DNA from: Tissierella sp. MB52-C2
GTDB lineage: Bacteria > Bacillota > Clostridia > Tissierellales > Tissierellaceae
Assembly: GCF_030931715.1 (NCBI RefSeq)
Contig: NZ_CP133261.1
Location: 930,001 to 994,000, forward strand
Direction of reading: 5' to 3'
DNA: 64,000 nucleotides
Part shown: positions 57,086 to 64,000 of the stretch, in pieces
Numbering within the stretch: position 1 is the stretch's first letter
Layout of the letters: each line of letters opens with the position of its first letter
The notes under the pieces: model-generated
What the model saw: only the letters and a program-made list of their open reading frames with translations
Database searches by the model: none
Told to the model about the DNA's origin: nothing
Program-made: the position numbers and the translations under genes

Positions 57086-58384
57086 ATGAAATTCAAGGTA
57101 TTATATTATGTTAATCAATTCTTTGGTCAAATAGGTGGAGAAGAAGAAGCGGGAATGGCACCAGTTTTTAAGAATGAAAACATTGGACCAGCATTAGGAT
57201 TTAATGGTCTTCTTGGAGAAGAAGGAGAAGTAATAGGAACATTAATATGTGGTGATAACTACTTTAACGAAAATAAAGAAGAAGCTTTAGAATATATAAT
57301 GAAAGTAATAAAGGAAAACAATCCAGATATTGTTGTTGCAGGACCAGCTTTTAATGCAGGAAGATATGGTATGGCTTGCTCAGGAGTTGCTAATGCAGTA
57401 ATAGATGAATTAAATATTCCTGTAGTTACAGGTATGTATATAGAAAACCCAGGCTTAGATTCTTGTAGAGCTAAAGCAATAGTAGTAGAAACTACAGATT
57501 CAGCAGCTGGAATGAGAAATGCATTGCCAGTAATGGCTAATATTGTAAAGAAATTAATGAAAAATGAAGAATTAGGTCTTCCGGCAGAAGATGGATATAT
57601 TTCTCAAGGAAAGAGACTTACTGTTTTCTCAGAAAAAAGAGGTTCTAGAAGAGCGGTAGATATGTTATTAGCTCGTTTAACTGACCAACCTTTTGAAACA
57701 GAGTTACCAATGCCAGTATTTGACAAGGTAGATCCAGCTTCAGCTATTAAGGATTTAAGCAAAGCGACTATTGCGTTAGTAACTAGTGGTGGAATGGTTC
57801 CACATGGTAATCCAGATAGAATTCAGTCTGCTAGTGCTCAAAAATGGGGCAAATATGATGTAAGTGGCAGAGATGCTTTAACAGGGGAATATTGTACAAT
57901 TCATGGTGGATTTGACCCTGTATATGCAAATGAAATTCCAGATAGAATAGCTCCACTTGATATGCTTAAAGAATTCCAAAAAGAAGGAGTTATCGGTAAT
58001 GTATTTGAATATTTCTATACTACTACTGGTACAGGAACATCTGTTGGAAATTCAATAAAGTTTGGTACTGAAATTGGAAAGGAATTAAAAGAAGCAGGAG
58101 TAGACGGTGTTATCTTAACATCTACTTGAGGCACTTGTACACGTTGCGGTGCAACGATGGTAAAAGAAATAGAAAGATATGGTATTCCTATAGTTCATAT
58201 GTCTACTATAACTACAATTTCAGAATCAGTAGGAGCTAATAGAATTGTTCCAACTATTGCAATTCCTTATCCAGTTGGAAATCCAAATCTTCCACAGAAC
58301 GAAGAGTATACACTAAGAAAGAAAATGGTTGAAAGAGCCCTAAAAGCATTAAATACAGAAATAAAAGAAGTAACTCAGTTCTAG
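57086..58384 (+). CDS. grdF: Sarcosine/glycine reductase component B selenoprotein (GrdF/GrdB type)
   Basis: 432 residues with an in-frame TGA at 58127-58129 (position 348) read as selenocysteine in TST-U-GTCTRCGATMVKEIE, the U-x2-C-x2-C motif of GrdB/GrdF. The frame continues without a break to 58384. The N-terminal FGQIGGEEEAGMAP is the family start. A hairpin lies just behind the UGA. The protein removes the amine from the substrate and passes the carboxymethyl group to GrdA. GrdB (glycine) and GrdF (sarcosine) cannot be told apart here from sequence alone; context favours sarcosine. An ordinary caller would split it into 347- and 75-residue pieces. Confidence 0.93.
58142..58156 (+). promoter_or_regulatory. 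Candidate bacterial SECIS hairpin
   Basis: CGTTGC-GGT-GCAACG, a perfect 6-bp GC-rich stem starting 12 bases after the UGA at 58127. The distance and form fit bacterial SECIS elements recognised by SelB; in this AT-rich gene such a GC stem is unusual. The matching part after the grdA UGA (GGCTGCAGGTGCA) folds less well. Confidence 0.75.
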
Positions 58385-58406
58385 CAGGTCTCCATTACTA
58401 AAAATA

Positions 58407-58432
58407 AAAGGGGCAATTCATAGCCCCTTTTT
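58407..58432 (+). terminator. Terminator after grd operon
   Basis: AAAGGGGC pairs with GCCCCTTT around AATTCATA, then TTACT. Confidence 0.85.
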
Positions 58433-58479
58433 ACTAGAATCGTTAATAAACTACTATTAATTGATAGGAGATGATAATT

Positions 58480-59562
58480 GTGGAAAAGCAACAAATGAGC
58501 TGGGGTAGAGTTATGACTTATGCTGGTGCATTCATAGCATTTTTAATAGGCTCTGGGTTCGCAACAGGACAAGAAGTTTTGCAATATTTTAGTTCATATG
58601 GTTATCTAGGTATATTAGGAGTAATAGTAGTGTTTTTATTGTTTCTTTATGTAGGTATTGATTTTGTAACTGTTGGTCAGAGGCATAAGTTTCCAAAGGG
58701 AAGCGATGTTTACAAATACTATTGTGGAAATATAGTAGGAAGTTTCTATGATTACTTTTCCATTGCTTTTATCTATATGTCATTCATAGTTATGATAGGA
58801 GGAGCAGGTGCCACTGTAAATCAGCAATATGGACTTCCACCAGAATTTGGTGGAATAATGATGGGAATCTTAGCAGCAGGTACTGTAATATTTGGATTAG
58901 GAAAAATAGTAGATGTAATAGGAAAAATAGGTCCAGCAATAATTTTCCTGACCATTATATTAGGTGTAACTGCTATACTTAAGAATCCAGAGGGATTAGC
59001 TAAGGCAAGTGAGGTAATACCTAAACTTAATTTATTGAAAGCTTCCTCTAACTGGTTTTATGCAGCTGCTTCATATGTAGGATTTTGTATGTTATGGTTA
59101 GCTGGATTTATGACATCTATGGGTGCATCTAGTGAAACTAAAAAAGAACCAGTTATTGGAGTAGCCTTAGGTGCTTTAGGATTTAGCGTAGCTTTAGCAA
59201 TTATTACATTAGGTATGATTGCAAATATTGAACAATTAGCAGGATCAATGGTACCATCACTAATATTAGCTGGAAATATACATCCAGCATTGGCTATAGT
59301 ATTTTCATTTATAGTAGTAGCTGGTATATATACAACAGCAGTACCACTTTTATGGCAAGTTGTTGCTAGATTTTCAGAAGAAAAGACAAATAAATTTAAG
59401 ATTTTAACAGTGGTACTGGCTATAGTTGGTGTATTTATTGGACTAAGAGTTCCATTTGATAGATTAGTAAACATAATTTATGTAATAAATGGTTATGTAG
59501 GTATTATACTATTAGGATTTATGATAGTGAAAACCATAAGGGTTAAAGTAACTAATAATTAA
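58480..59562 (+). CDS. YkvI-type membrane transporter, candidate for the grd substrate
   Basis: 360 residues from GTG 58480 (site TAGGAG; an ATG at 58471 touches that site). About ten membrane segments; the start AGAFIAFLIGSGFATGQEVLQYFSSYG is the YkvI-family form of the broken first helix seen in LeuT-fold transporters. YkvI proteins have no well-known substrate. Its position straight after the reductase operon suggests uptake of sarcosine, creatinine, N-methylhydantoin or a related compound. A terminator separates it from grdF, but read-through is possible. Confidence 0.8.
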   Translation: MEKQQMSWGRVMTYAGAFIAFLIGSGFATGQEVLQYFSSYGYLGILGVIVVFLLFLYVGIDFVTVGQRHKFPKGSDVYKYYCGNIVGSFYDYFSIAFIYMSFIVMIGGAGATVNQQYGLPPEFGGIMMGILAAGTVIFGLGKIVDVIGKIGPAIIFLTIILGVTAILKNPEGLAKASEVIPKLNLLKASSNWFYAAASYVGFCMLWLAGFMTSMGASSETKKEPVIGVALGALGFSVALAIITLGMIANIEQLAGSMVPSLILAGNIHPALAIVFSFIVVAGIYTTAVPLLWQVVARFSEEKTNKFKILTVVLAIVGVFIGLRVPFDRLVNIIYVINGYVGIILLGFMIVKTIRVKVTNN

Positions 59563-59607
59563 AATTAAATAAGGAGATAACTCATTTGAGTTCTCAATAG
59601 ATTTGTA

Positions 59608-59634
59608 AGAAAACTTTTCCCCAAAAAGTTTTCT
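59608..59634 (+). terminator. Hairpin after YkvI-type gene
   Basis: AGAAAACTTTT pairs with AAAAGTTTTCT around CCCCA. A smaller dyad (GAGATAACTC with GAGTTCTC) lies just before it at about 59574-59596. Confidence 0.6.
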
Positions 59635-59696
59635 CCTCGTAAAGTATTTTAGCAAAATATCTATAATCTAGATATTAAAAAATTATGACACATGGT

Positions 59697-59737
59697 GAAA
59701 TAAGTTAGACAAAATTAGTCTAACTTATTTTATTTTT
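59697..59737 (+). terminator. Terminator before second MATE gene
   Basis: AAATAAGTTAGAC pairs perfectly with GTCTAACTTATTT around AAAATTA and is followed by a T-rich run. Confidence 0.85.
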
Positions 59738-59814
59738 CTACTTTTATTTTTGGTACAAAATGTTATAATATACATATGTTTAGCGACTCGAAATATCTAA
59801 GAAAGCGGTGGAAT

Positions 59815-61218
59815 ATGAATAATCAAAATAAAACTGAGATGATTCTAAAAGGAAGTATCTACAATGTACTTATTACGCTCTCAATCCCAATCATAATCAA
59901 CAGCCTTATACAGACTCTATATAATTTAGTAGATGGTATATGGGTTAGTAAAATTTCTTCAGTTCATTTTGCAGCCACGGCTTTTGTGTGGCCTGTAAAC
60001 TTTTTATTTGTATCATTGGGTATTGGATTATCCATAGCTGGTACATCTATTTTATCTCAATTAGTTGGGGGAGATAAAATAGAGGAAACAAAAAAATATT
60101 CGACCCAATTAATAGCTGTTACCTTAATATCTTCACTTGCTTTCACCGCTTTAGGATATATAATAAGTCCAACTATAATTAGACTAATGGGTGGAACTGG
60201 AGACTTGGGGCTATATGGAAATATTTATTTAAGAGTTACTTTTTTAGATTTACCATTCATGTTCCTATTCTTTAATATTAACTCTATTATGAATGCTCAA
60301 GGAAACACATTAGCTCCAACTATACTTAGCGGTATCTCGGCAATAATAAATGTAGTTTTAGACCCAATATTTATATTTACATTTGGTTGGGGAATTGCAG
60401 GAGCGGCTTGGGCTACTTTAGTATCTAGGGCAGTTTTGGCAATTGTTGGAGTTATGATGTTATTTAGTGAAAATAATAAAATAAGACCAGATTTTAAAGA
60501 ATTTAAATTTGATAAATCAATAATCAAAGAAATAATTACTGTGGCTTTACCATCTACAATAGGACAGTCAGGAGCATCTTTAGGATTTATTGTACTTAAT
60601 GGATTTATAGGTTCTTATGGAACGGCTACCATAGCAGCGTATGCCATGGTAAATAGAATAACATCTTTAGTAATGCAGCCGGCAATGGGAATAGGTTCAG
60701 CTTTAACTGCAATAGTAGGGCAAAATATGGGTGCTAATCAAATAGATAGAGTAAGGGAAGCTTTTCACAAAGCATTAAAACTAACAATCATTATAGGGAC
60801 TGTAGGGTGTGCGCTTTTAATAGTGTTTGATGAGCCTATTATAAACTTTTTTATGCAATCAAAAGATGATCTTTCAGTTATAGAACTAAGTTTAACCTAT
60901 TTATTCTATATATCTTTATCAATGCCTCTAATGGGTATATTTAGTGTATTACAAGGGATATTCCAAGGTTCTGGTAATACAAAATACTCTATGGCCATGG
61001 AAGTAGGAAGGCTTTGGTTTGTTAGACTGCCTATGATATTAATATTTAAACATTTCACAAATTGGGGACCTGTTGGAATATGGTTTTCCATGAGCTTTAG
61101 TAATCTTATAGTTTGTTTATATGGTTATTGGATATATAGAGGGAACAGGTGGCAAAAAAAGGTGATTAAGTTGGATGCTGAGTGCCAAAATGAAGGTTCC
61201 CTTGGAGTAATTGAATAA
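59815..61218 (+). CDS. MATE family efflux transporter (second)
   Basis: 467 residues from ATG 59815, which has AAAGCGGTGG before it; the upstream ATG at 59776 has no site. Twelve membrane segments in two halves; the patterns LSIPIIINSLIQTLYNLVDGIWV and VALPSTIGQSGASLGFIVLNGFIG mark the halves. It differs clearly from the first MATE protein. It may be controlled by the AraC/GyrI-like regulator that follows, which belongs to a drug-sensing type. Confidence 0.92.
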   Translation: MNNQNKTEMILKGSIYNVLITLSIPIIINSLIQTLYNLVDGIWVSKISSVHFAATAFVWPVNFLFVSLGIGLSIAGTSILSQLVGGDKIEETKKYSTQLIAVTLISSLAFTALGYIISPTIIRLMGGTGDLGLYGNIYLRVTFLDLPFMFLFFNINSIMNAQGNTLAPTILSGISAIINVVLDPIFIFTFGWGIAGAAWATLVSRAVLAIVGVMMLFSENNKIRPDFKEFKFDKSIIKEIITVALPSTIGQSGASLGFIVLNGFIGSYGTATIAAYAMVNRITSLVMQPAMGIGSALTAIVGQNMGANQIDRVREAFHKALKLTIIIGTVGCALLIVFDEPIINFFMQSKDDLSVIELSLTYLFYISLSMPLMGIFSVLQGIFQGSGNTKYSMAMEVGRLWFVRLPMILIFKHFTNWGPVGIWFSMSFSNLIVCLYGYWIYRGNRWQKKVIKLDAECQNEGSLGVIE

Positions 61219-61227
61219 AATAATTAT

Positions 61228-61255
61228 AAAAACGAAGAATTAATTCTTCGTTTTT
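61228..61255 (+). terminator. Terminator after second MATE gene
   Basis: AAAAACGAAGAATT is followed directly by its complement AATTCTTCGTTTTT: a perfect palindrome with flanking A and T runs. Confidence 0.92.
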
Positions 61256-61361
61256 GCAATTATAATATCAGTAATTTTATATTAACTCTCTTATTTGTGC
61301 ATGAATGGAGAGGAAAAGATAGTTGGATTATATTATATTTAATTGTAAAGGAGAGAAGAGG

Positions 61362-62219
61362 ATGGAATGGATAGAACGATTAAATAGTGCCATAAGTTAT
61401 ATTGAAGAACATTTGGAGGATGAGATTGATTATGAACATATTGCAAAAATTGCTTGCTGTTCCACATTTCATTTCCAAAGAATGTTTTCTTATATAGCAA
61501 ATGTACCCCTTGCGGAATATATTCGTCGTAGACGTATGACAATGGCAGCTGTTGATTTGCAAAATAGTAAGGAGAAAATCATCAATATTGCTTTGAAATA
61601 TGGATATAATTCTCCTACTGCATTTAACCGAGCTTTTCAAAATATACATGGAATTACACCATCACAGGCTAGATCAAAAGGCGTTTTAATCAAGGCATTC
61701 CCTCCAATTAGCTTCAGAATAACAATTAAAGGAGATGTGGAGATGAATTATAGAATTGAACAGAAAGATAGCTTTAGAATCATTGGAGTGGCAGAATCTT
61801 TACATAAGGAGATTGAGAAAAACTTTGAGATTGTTCCACAAATGTGGCAAAGGGTGGCAGAGGATGGCACTGTGGGAAAACTTGTTTCTATGATGAATTC
61901 TGAGCCCATGGGTGTACTTGGAGTAAGTGCCTGTAATGAAGAAGAAAATTGGAAGTATTATATTGCTGTTGCAAGCGATAAATCTATTGATAAAGAGTTT
62001 GAAGAATTCATTATTCCAGCATCAACGTGGGCAATTTTTTATGGAGAAGGTACTATGCCACATTCTATACAAGAACTTGAAAAGAGAATTGTAACTGAAT
62101 GGCTTCCTACATCAGGCTATGAATATGCCAATGCACCTGATATTGAAGTATATCTATCAGCAGATCCCCAAGATGCAAAGTTTGAAGTATGGATACCTGT
62201 TATAAAAAAACATAATTAA
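61362..62219 (+). CDS. AraC-type regulator with C-terminal GyrI-like ligand domain
   Basis: 285 residues from ATG 61362 (site AAAGGAGAGAAGAGG). The AraC DNA-binding domain comes first (LNSAISYIEEHLEDEIDYEHIAKIACCSTFHFQRMFSYI and GYNSPTAFNRAFQNIHGITPSQARSKG). A GyrI-like domain (about 140-285: YRIEQKDSFRIIGVAESL...WEVWIPV-like FEVWIPVIK) follows. This layout is that of Rob/BmrR-like multidrug sensors. It lies behind a MATE pump gene, its likely target. The gene ends right at the scar of a mobile element, and its stop is intact. Confidence 0.92.
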   Translation: MEWIERLNSAISYIEEHLEDEIDYEHIAKIACCSTFHFQRMFSYIANVPLAEYIRRRRMTMAAVDLQNSKEKIINIALKYGYNSPTAFNRAFQNIHGITPSQARSKGVLIKAFPPISFRITIKGDVEMNYRIEQKDSFRIIGVAESLHKEIEKNFEIVPQMWQRVAEDGTVGKLVSMMNSEPMGVLGVSACNEEENWKYYIAVASDKSIDKEFEEFIIPASTWAIFYGEGTMPHSIQELEKRIVTEWLPTSGYEYANAPDIEVYLSADPQDAKFEVWIPVIKKHN

Positions 62220-62231
62220 TATACAATTGCG

Positions 62232-62393
62232 GTGTTGTCACTTTTGGCAATGCTTCCTCGTGGCACTTGTTGTACTTCTTGACAAGTCCACGGAACATAC
62301 TGTCATAATTGACCGACACTTTAGGATAGCCTTTCTGATTGAGAAACAGAAAATTGCCATACCCGTCAACAATGATAGGTTTTGTCCCTCGGG
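62232..62393 (-). pseudogene. Truncated tyrosine integrase fragment (Tn916/Tn1549 type)
   Basis: On the minus strand the frame reads PRGTKPIIVDGYGNFLFLNQ, then KGYPKVSVNYDSMFRGLVKK, then YNKCHEEALPKVTTPQ. This is the segment just before the HxLRH box of Tn916-family integrases. A stop lies in frame upstream (62398-62400), and the homology ends before the catalytic R-H-R-Y residues at the edge of the chromosomal AraC gene. It is a dead remnant that marks where an integrative element joined or left the chromosome. The plus-strand frame in this segment is not a gene. Confidence 0.8.
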
Positions 62394-62460
62394 GGCTTCA
62401 TCCCCTTTTCTGAATTAGCCTTGAAAAAGCGGTTTTTCTCATTTATGAGAATAGGGGTTG

Positions 62461-62664
62461 ATGTTATCGAAAGTGCTAGAGAATCGAAGGTATTCGTGGT
62501 ATGATTATAATGATGGTGTTGTTATGAAGGTAAACAGGAATATTGAGATTGACGCACTTGCCTTGTCTGATAGTGCGGTTGAGGTTTTGAAAAACAAGAC
62601 ACTTAATAATCGGCTGATTGGTGAATTGCTATCCCATGTGGATTTTCAGCAGTTGAGGATATGA
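62461..62664 (+). CDS. Small protein of unknown function, likely mobile-element cargo
   Basis: About 67 residues (AGGGG site 4-5 bases before ATG 62461; an ATG at 62524 is an alternative). Charged and helical (SKVLENRRYSWYDYNDG, ALSDSAVEVLKNKTLNNRLIG). Base use is richer in G+C than in the chromosome to the left. It overlaps the next small ORF by 4 bases, which supports a real pair. The setting is the remains of a Tn916/Tn1549-like element. No family recognised. Confidence 0.5.
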   Translation: MLSKVLENRRYSWYDYNDGVVMKVNRNIEIDALALSDSAVEVLKNKTLNNRLIGELLSHVDFQQLRI

Positions 62665-62846
62665 AGGATTTTGTACAATCATATATGGAAAATAGAAAAA
62701 CACAGTTTGAAGCCGTGGCAAAGTTTCATAAGTTATGCAAACAGCTACAGCTTAATGTCACGAAGCTGGCGGATGAAGAACAGCGAGTAATGATGAAGGC
62801 TTTGGAGCGTTCTCCGTTGGCAAAGTGTGGTGGGCGGAGGAAGTAG
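62661..62846 (+). CDS. Small helical protein of unknown function, likely mobile-element cargo
   Basis: 61 residues beginning with ATG overlapping the previous stop (ATGA). Highly charged, predicted helical (VQSYMENRKTQFEAVAKFHKLCKQLQ), with a basic end (CGGRRK). No family recognised. It may be a regulator or a broken part of a larger protein; coupling with 62461-62664 suggests both were read as one unit. Confidence 0.5.
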   Translation: MKDFVQSYMENRKTQFEAVAKFHKLCKQLQLNVTKLADEEQRVMMKALERSPLAKCGGRRK

Positions 62847-62889
62847 GGGAAATAATCATAGCAAGCAAAACAAAAAATGGTTTTTCCTC

Positions 62890-62920
62890 TTGACACGAAC
62901 ACCGTGTCGTACTTTATACT
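62890..62920 (+). promoter_or_regulatory. MerR-type promoter with 19-bp spacer and operator dyad
   Basis: TTGACA (62890-62895) and TATACT (62915-62920) are 19 bases apart, the long spacer typical of MerR-controlled promoters. The dyad GACACG-AACAC-CGTGTC (62892-62908) overlaps the -35 and the spacer. A leader of about 25 bases leads to the MerR-like gene, so the promoter is probably self-regulated. Confidence 0.8.
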
Positions 62921-62945
62921 TGTTTTGAAGGGAGATGCAAAGACA

Positions 62946-63935
62946 ATGAATCAAATGCAGACCGTCGGCACAGTATCGAAAAATCTTGGTATATCAAGCC
63001 GTATGCTCCGTTATTACGAGCAAATCGGCTTGATTGAAAGCCAACGCATGGAAAATTATGCCTACAGGGTTTACGATGAAGATACAATACGCCGACTTCG
63101 CCAAATCATCATACTGCGAAAACTCCGTGTACCTGTCAAGCAAATTCGCGAGATATTTAGCAATAGTGATGCTGTGAATGTGATAGAGATATTCGAGCGC
63201 AATATAAGCGAATTAGACGAGCAGATTACAGCCTTATCAACAGTTAAGTCTATACTTAGCCGTCTTGTTCATGAATTGCATGAAAAAGCGAATATGCGAT
63301 TACAGCTTGATTATTTAAGTGATAATTCTGTATTTGCCCTTGTGGACAGCATTTCCCTCCCAAAAAACATATTGCAGGAGGAAAAATCAATGGATGACCT
63401 TAACAAGGCAAATGAAAGTTTAAGCAAGCTAAAGGATAGCGACGTGCGGATAGTTTACTTGCCGCCAATGACAGTAGCTGCTGCATACGCTTCAGGGGAA
63501 GCCGAATACGGCGTGGGACCAGAAGCAACCGGCATGATAGAGCAATTTGTATACGGAACGGGATTGCTAAAAATTAAACCCGATGCCAGAGGGATGGGTT
63601 TTGACTGTTCTAGAGAAAATTTAAAAGTCGAAATCGGAGTTACTCCAACAGCATATGAGGCGTGGGTATCCATTCCAGATGATATGGAAGTAAAGCCACC
63701 TTTAGTTAAAAAGACTTTTGGTGGAGGAATGTATGCCGCCCATGTACTAAGAGATTGGAGTTTTCAGGACTGGCGTTTGCTCCAAGAATGGGTTAAGACA
63801 AGCAAAAAGTATGAAGAAGCCGAAGGGCCTTGCTTCGAGGAAGTATTAAATTATTATAACCTTATGGAAAACGGCGCGAAAATGGAAGATACGCAGCTTG
63901 ATTTGCTGTTACCTATTAAGGAAATAACAGAGTAA
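62946..63935 (+). CDS. MerR family regulator with C-terminal GyrI-like ligand domain
   Basis: 329 residues from ATG 62946 (GGGAG upstream); the longer frame from 62877 would include its own promoter and is rejected. An N-terminal MerR winged helix (QTVGTVSKNLGISSRMLRYYEQIGLIESQR) and coiled coil (about 85-125) are followed by a GyrI-like effector domain (about 170-329, RIVYLPPMTVAAAYASGEAEYG...EAWVSIP). It resembles BmrR-like drug-responsive activators. G+C is higher than in the main chromosome, so it came with, or was carried by, the mobile element. The start of a further gene 11 bases on is the likely target. Confidence 0.92.
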   Translation: MNQMQTVGTVSKNLGISSRMLRYYEQIGLIESQRMENYAYRVYDEDTIRRLRQIIILRKLRVPVKQIREIFSNSDAVNVIEIFERNISELDEQITALSTVKSILSRLVHELHEKANMRLQLDYLSDNSVFALVDSISLPKNILQEEKSMDDLNKANESLSKLKDSDVRIVYLPPMTVAAAYASGEAEYGVGPEATGMIEQFVYGTGLLKIKPDARGMGFDCSRENLKVEIGVTPTAYEAWVSIPDDMEVKPPLVKKTFGGGMYAAHVLRDWSFQDWRLLQEWVKTSKKYEEAEGPCFEEVLNYYNLMENGAKMEDTQLDLLLPIKEITE

Positions 63936-63946
63936 GGAATGATAAA

Positions 63947-64000
63947 ATGAGCATACATCACGGCGGGACAGTAGCGCTGAAACCAATCAGTGAAGTTGCA
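63947..64000 (+). CDS. Start of an unidentified gene, partial
   Basis: ATG 63947, in frame to the end of the window (MSIHHGGTVALKPISEVA). AAGGAATG precedes it at a proper distance, 11 bases after the MerR gene stop, so it is probably the second gene of that transcript. Eighteen residues are too few to name it. Confidence 0.55.
   Translation, partial: MSIHHGGTVALKPISEVA

Noticed and set aside
58157-58384. A separate 75-residue gene after grdF
   Set aside because: It continues the grdF frame past the UGA at 58127; the U-x2-C-x2-C motif spans the join.
62227-62418. Plus-strand 63-residue frame in the integrase scar
   Set aside because: It is the reverse of a clear integrase fragment, has no ribosome site, and its protein has no sensible composition.
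62877-62945. Longer N-terminus for the MerR protein
   Set aside because: It would cover the -35/-10 elements and operator and lacks a ribosome site; ATG 62946 begins the normal MerR domain.

Overview
The window comes from a low-GC, AT-rich Gram-positive anaerobe of the Clostridia/Tissierellia type. This is inferred from the codon bias, the strong purine-rich ribosome binding sites, the murB-rapZ-yvcK-whiA block, pyruvate:ferredoxin oxidoreductase, a flavodiiron protein, and a UGA-decoding (selenocysteine) Stickland-type reductase. The pairing of an N-carbamoylsarcosine amidase and a hydantoinase with a glycine/sarcosine reductase operon points to a Tissierella-like creatinine or N-methylhydantoin fermenter. 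The genus is an inference; there is no rRNA in the window.

Layout. 1-4.1 kb: an oligo/dipeptide ABC importer (end of the binding protein, then dppBCDF). 4.2-14.4 kb: an EutH-like permease overlapping an Xaa-Pro aminopeptidase, a flavodiiron protein, uvrC, a PspC protein and a 1174-residue PFOR. 14.4-16.1 kb: a gene-poor stretch of small secreted or anchored ORFs and decayed reading frames. 16.1-25.8 kb: the most interesting part, an apparent RiPP (ribosomally made, modified peptide) cluster. It has a 45-residue precursor too short for ordinary ORF calling, a PqqD-like recognition protein, two cobalamin-type radical SAM enzymes, two SPASM radical SAM enzymes, an export ABC protein, an ABC-2 transporter that may give self-immunity, and two small proteins of unknown role.

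25.9-42 kb: a MATE pump, then murB, a PHP protein, rapZ and yvcK. whiA, which usually follows yvcK, lies 9.6 kb downstream beyond an inserted-looking block. That block holds lipoproteins, a secreted protein, a MoxR/DUF58/DUF4129 operon, an M42 aminopeptidase and a truncated second copy of it, and a duplicated promoter region. 42-49.8 kb: a structured repeat, dnaE, pfkA, pyk and an iron-sulfur aldo/keto reductase.

49.9-59.6 kb: a catabolic island. A PAS/sigma-54 activator is followed by a -24/-12 promoter with dyad upstream sites. Then come N-carbamoylsarcosine amidase, a hydantoinase-family amidohydrolase, a GntR regulator, and the operon grdA-grdX-grdE/G-grdB/F with two in-frame UGA (Sec) codons, then a YkvI-type transporter. 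Together they would convert N-methylhydantoin to N-carbamoylsarcosine to sarcosine (or hydantoin to glycine) and reduce it to acetyl phosphate and an amine. The remaining reductase parts (GrdC/D, thioredoxin system, selenocysteine machinery) are not in this window.

59.8-64 kb: a second MATE pump, an AraC-type regulator with a GyrI-like domain, and a scar of a Tn916/Tn1549-like element (a truncated integrase and two small ORFs). Last comes a MerR-type regulator with its own 19-bp-spacer promoter and the start of a further gene. The sequence from about 62.2 kb onward is visibly richer in G+C than the rest, which suggests horizontal acquisition. I see no tRNA, rRNA or CRISPR array.
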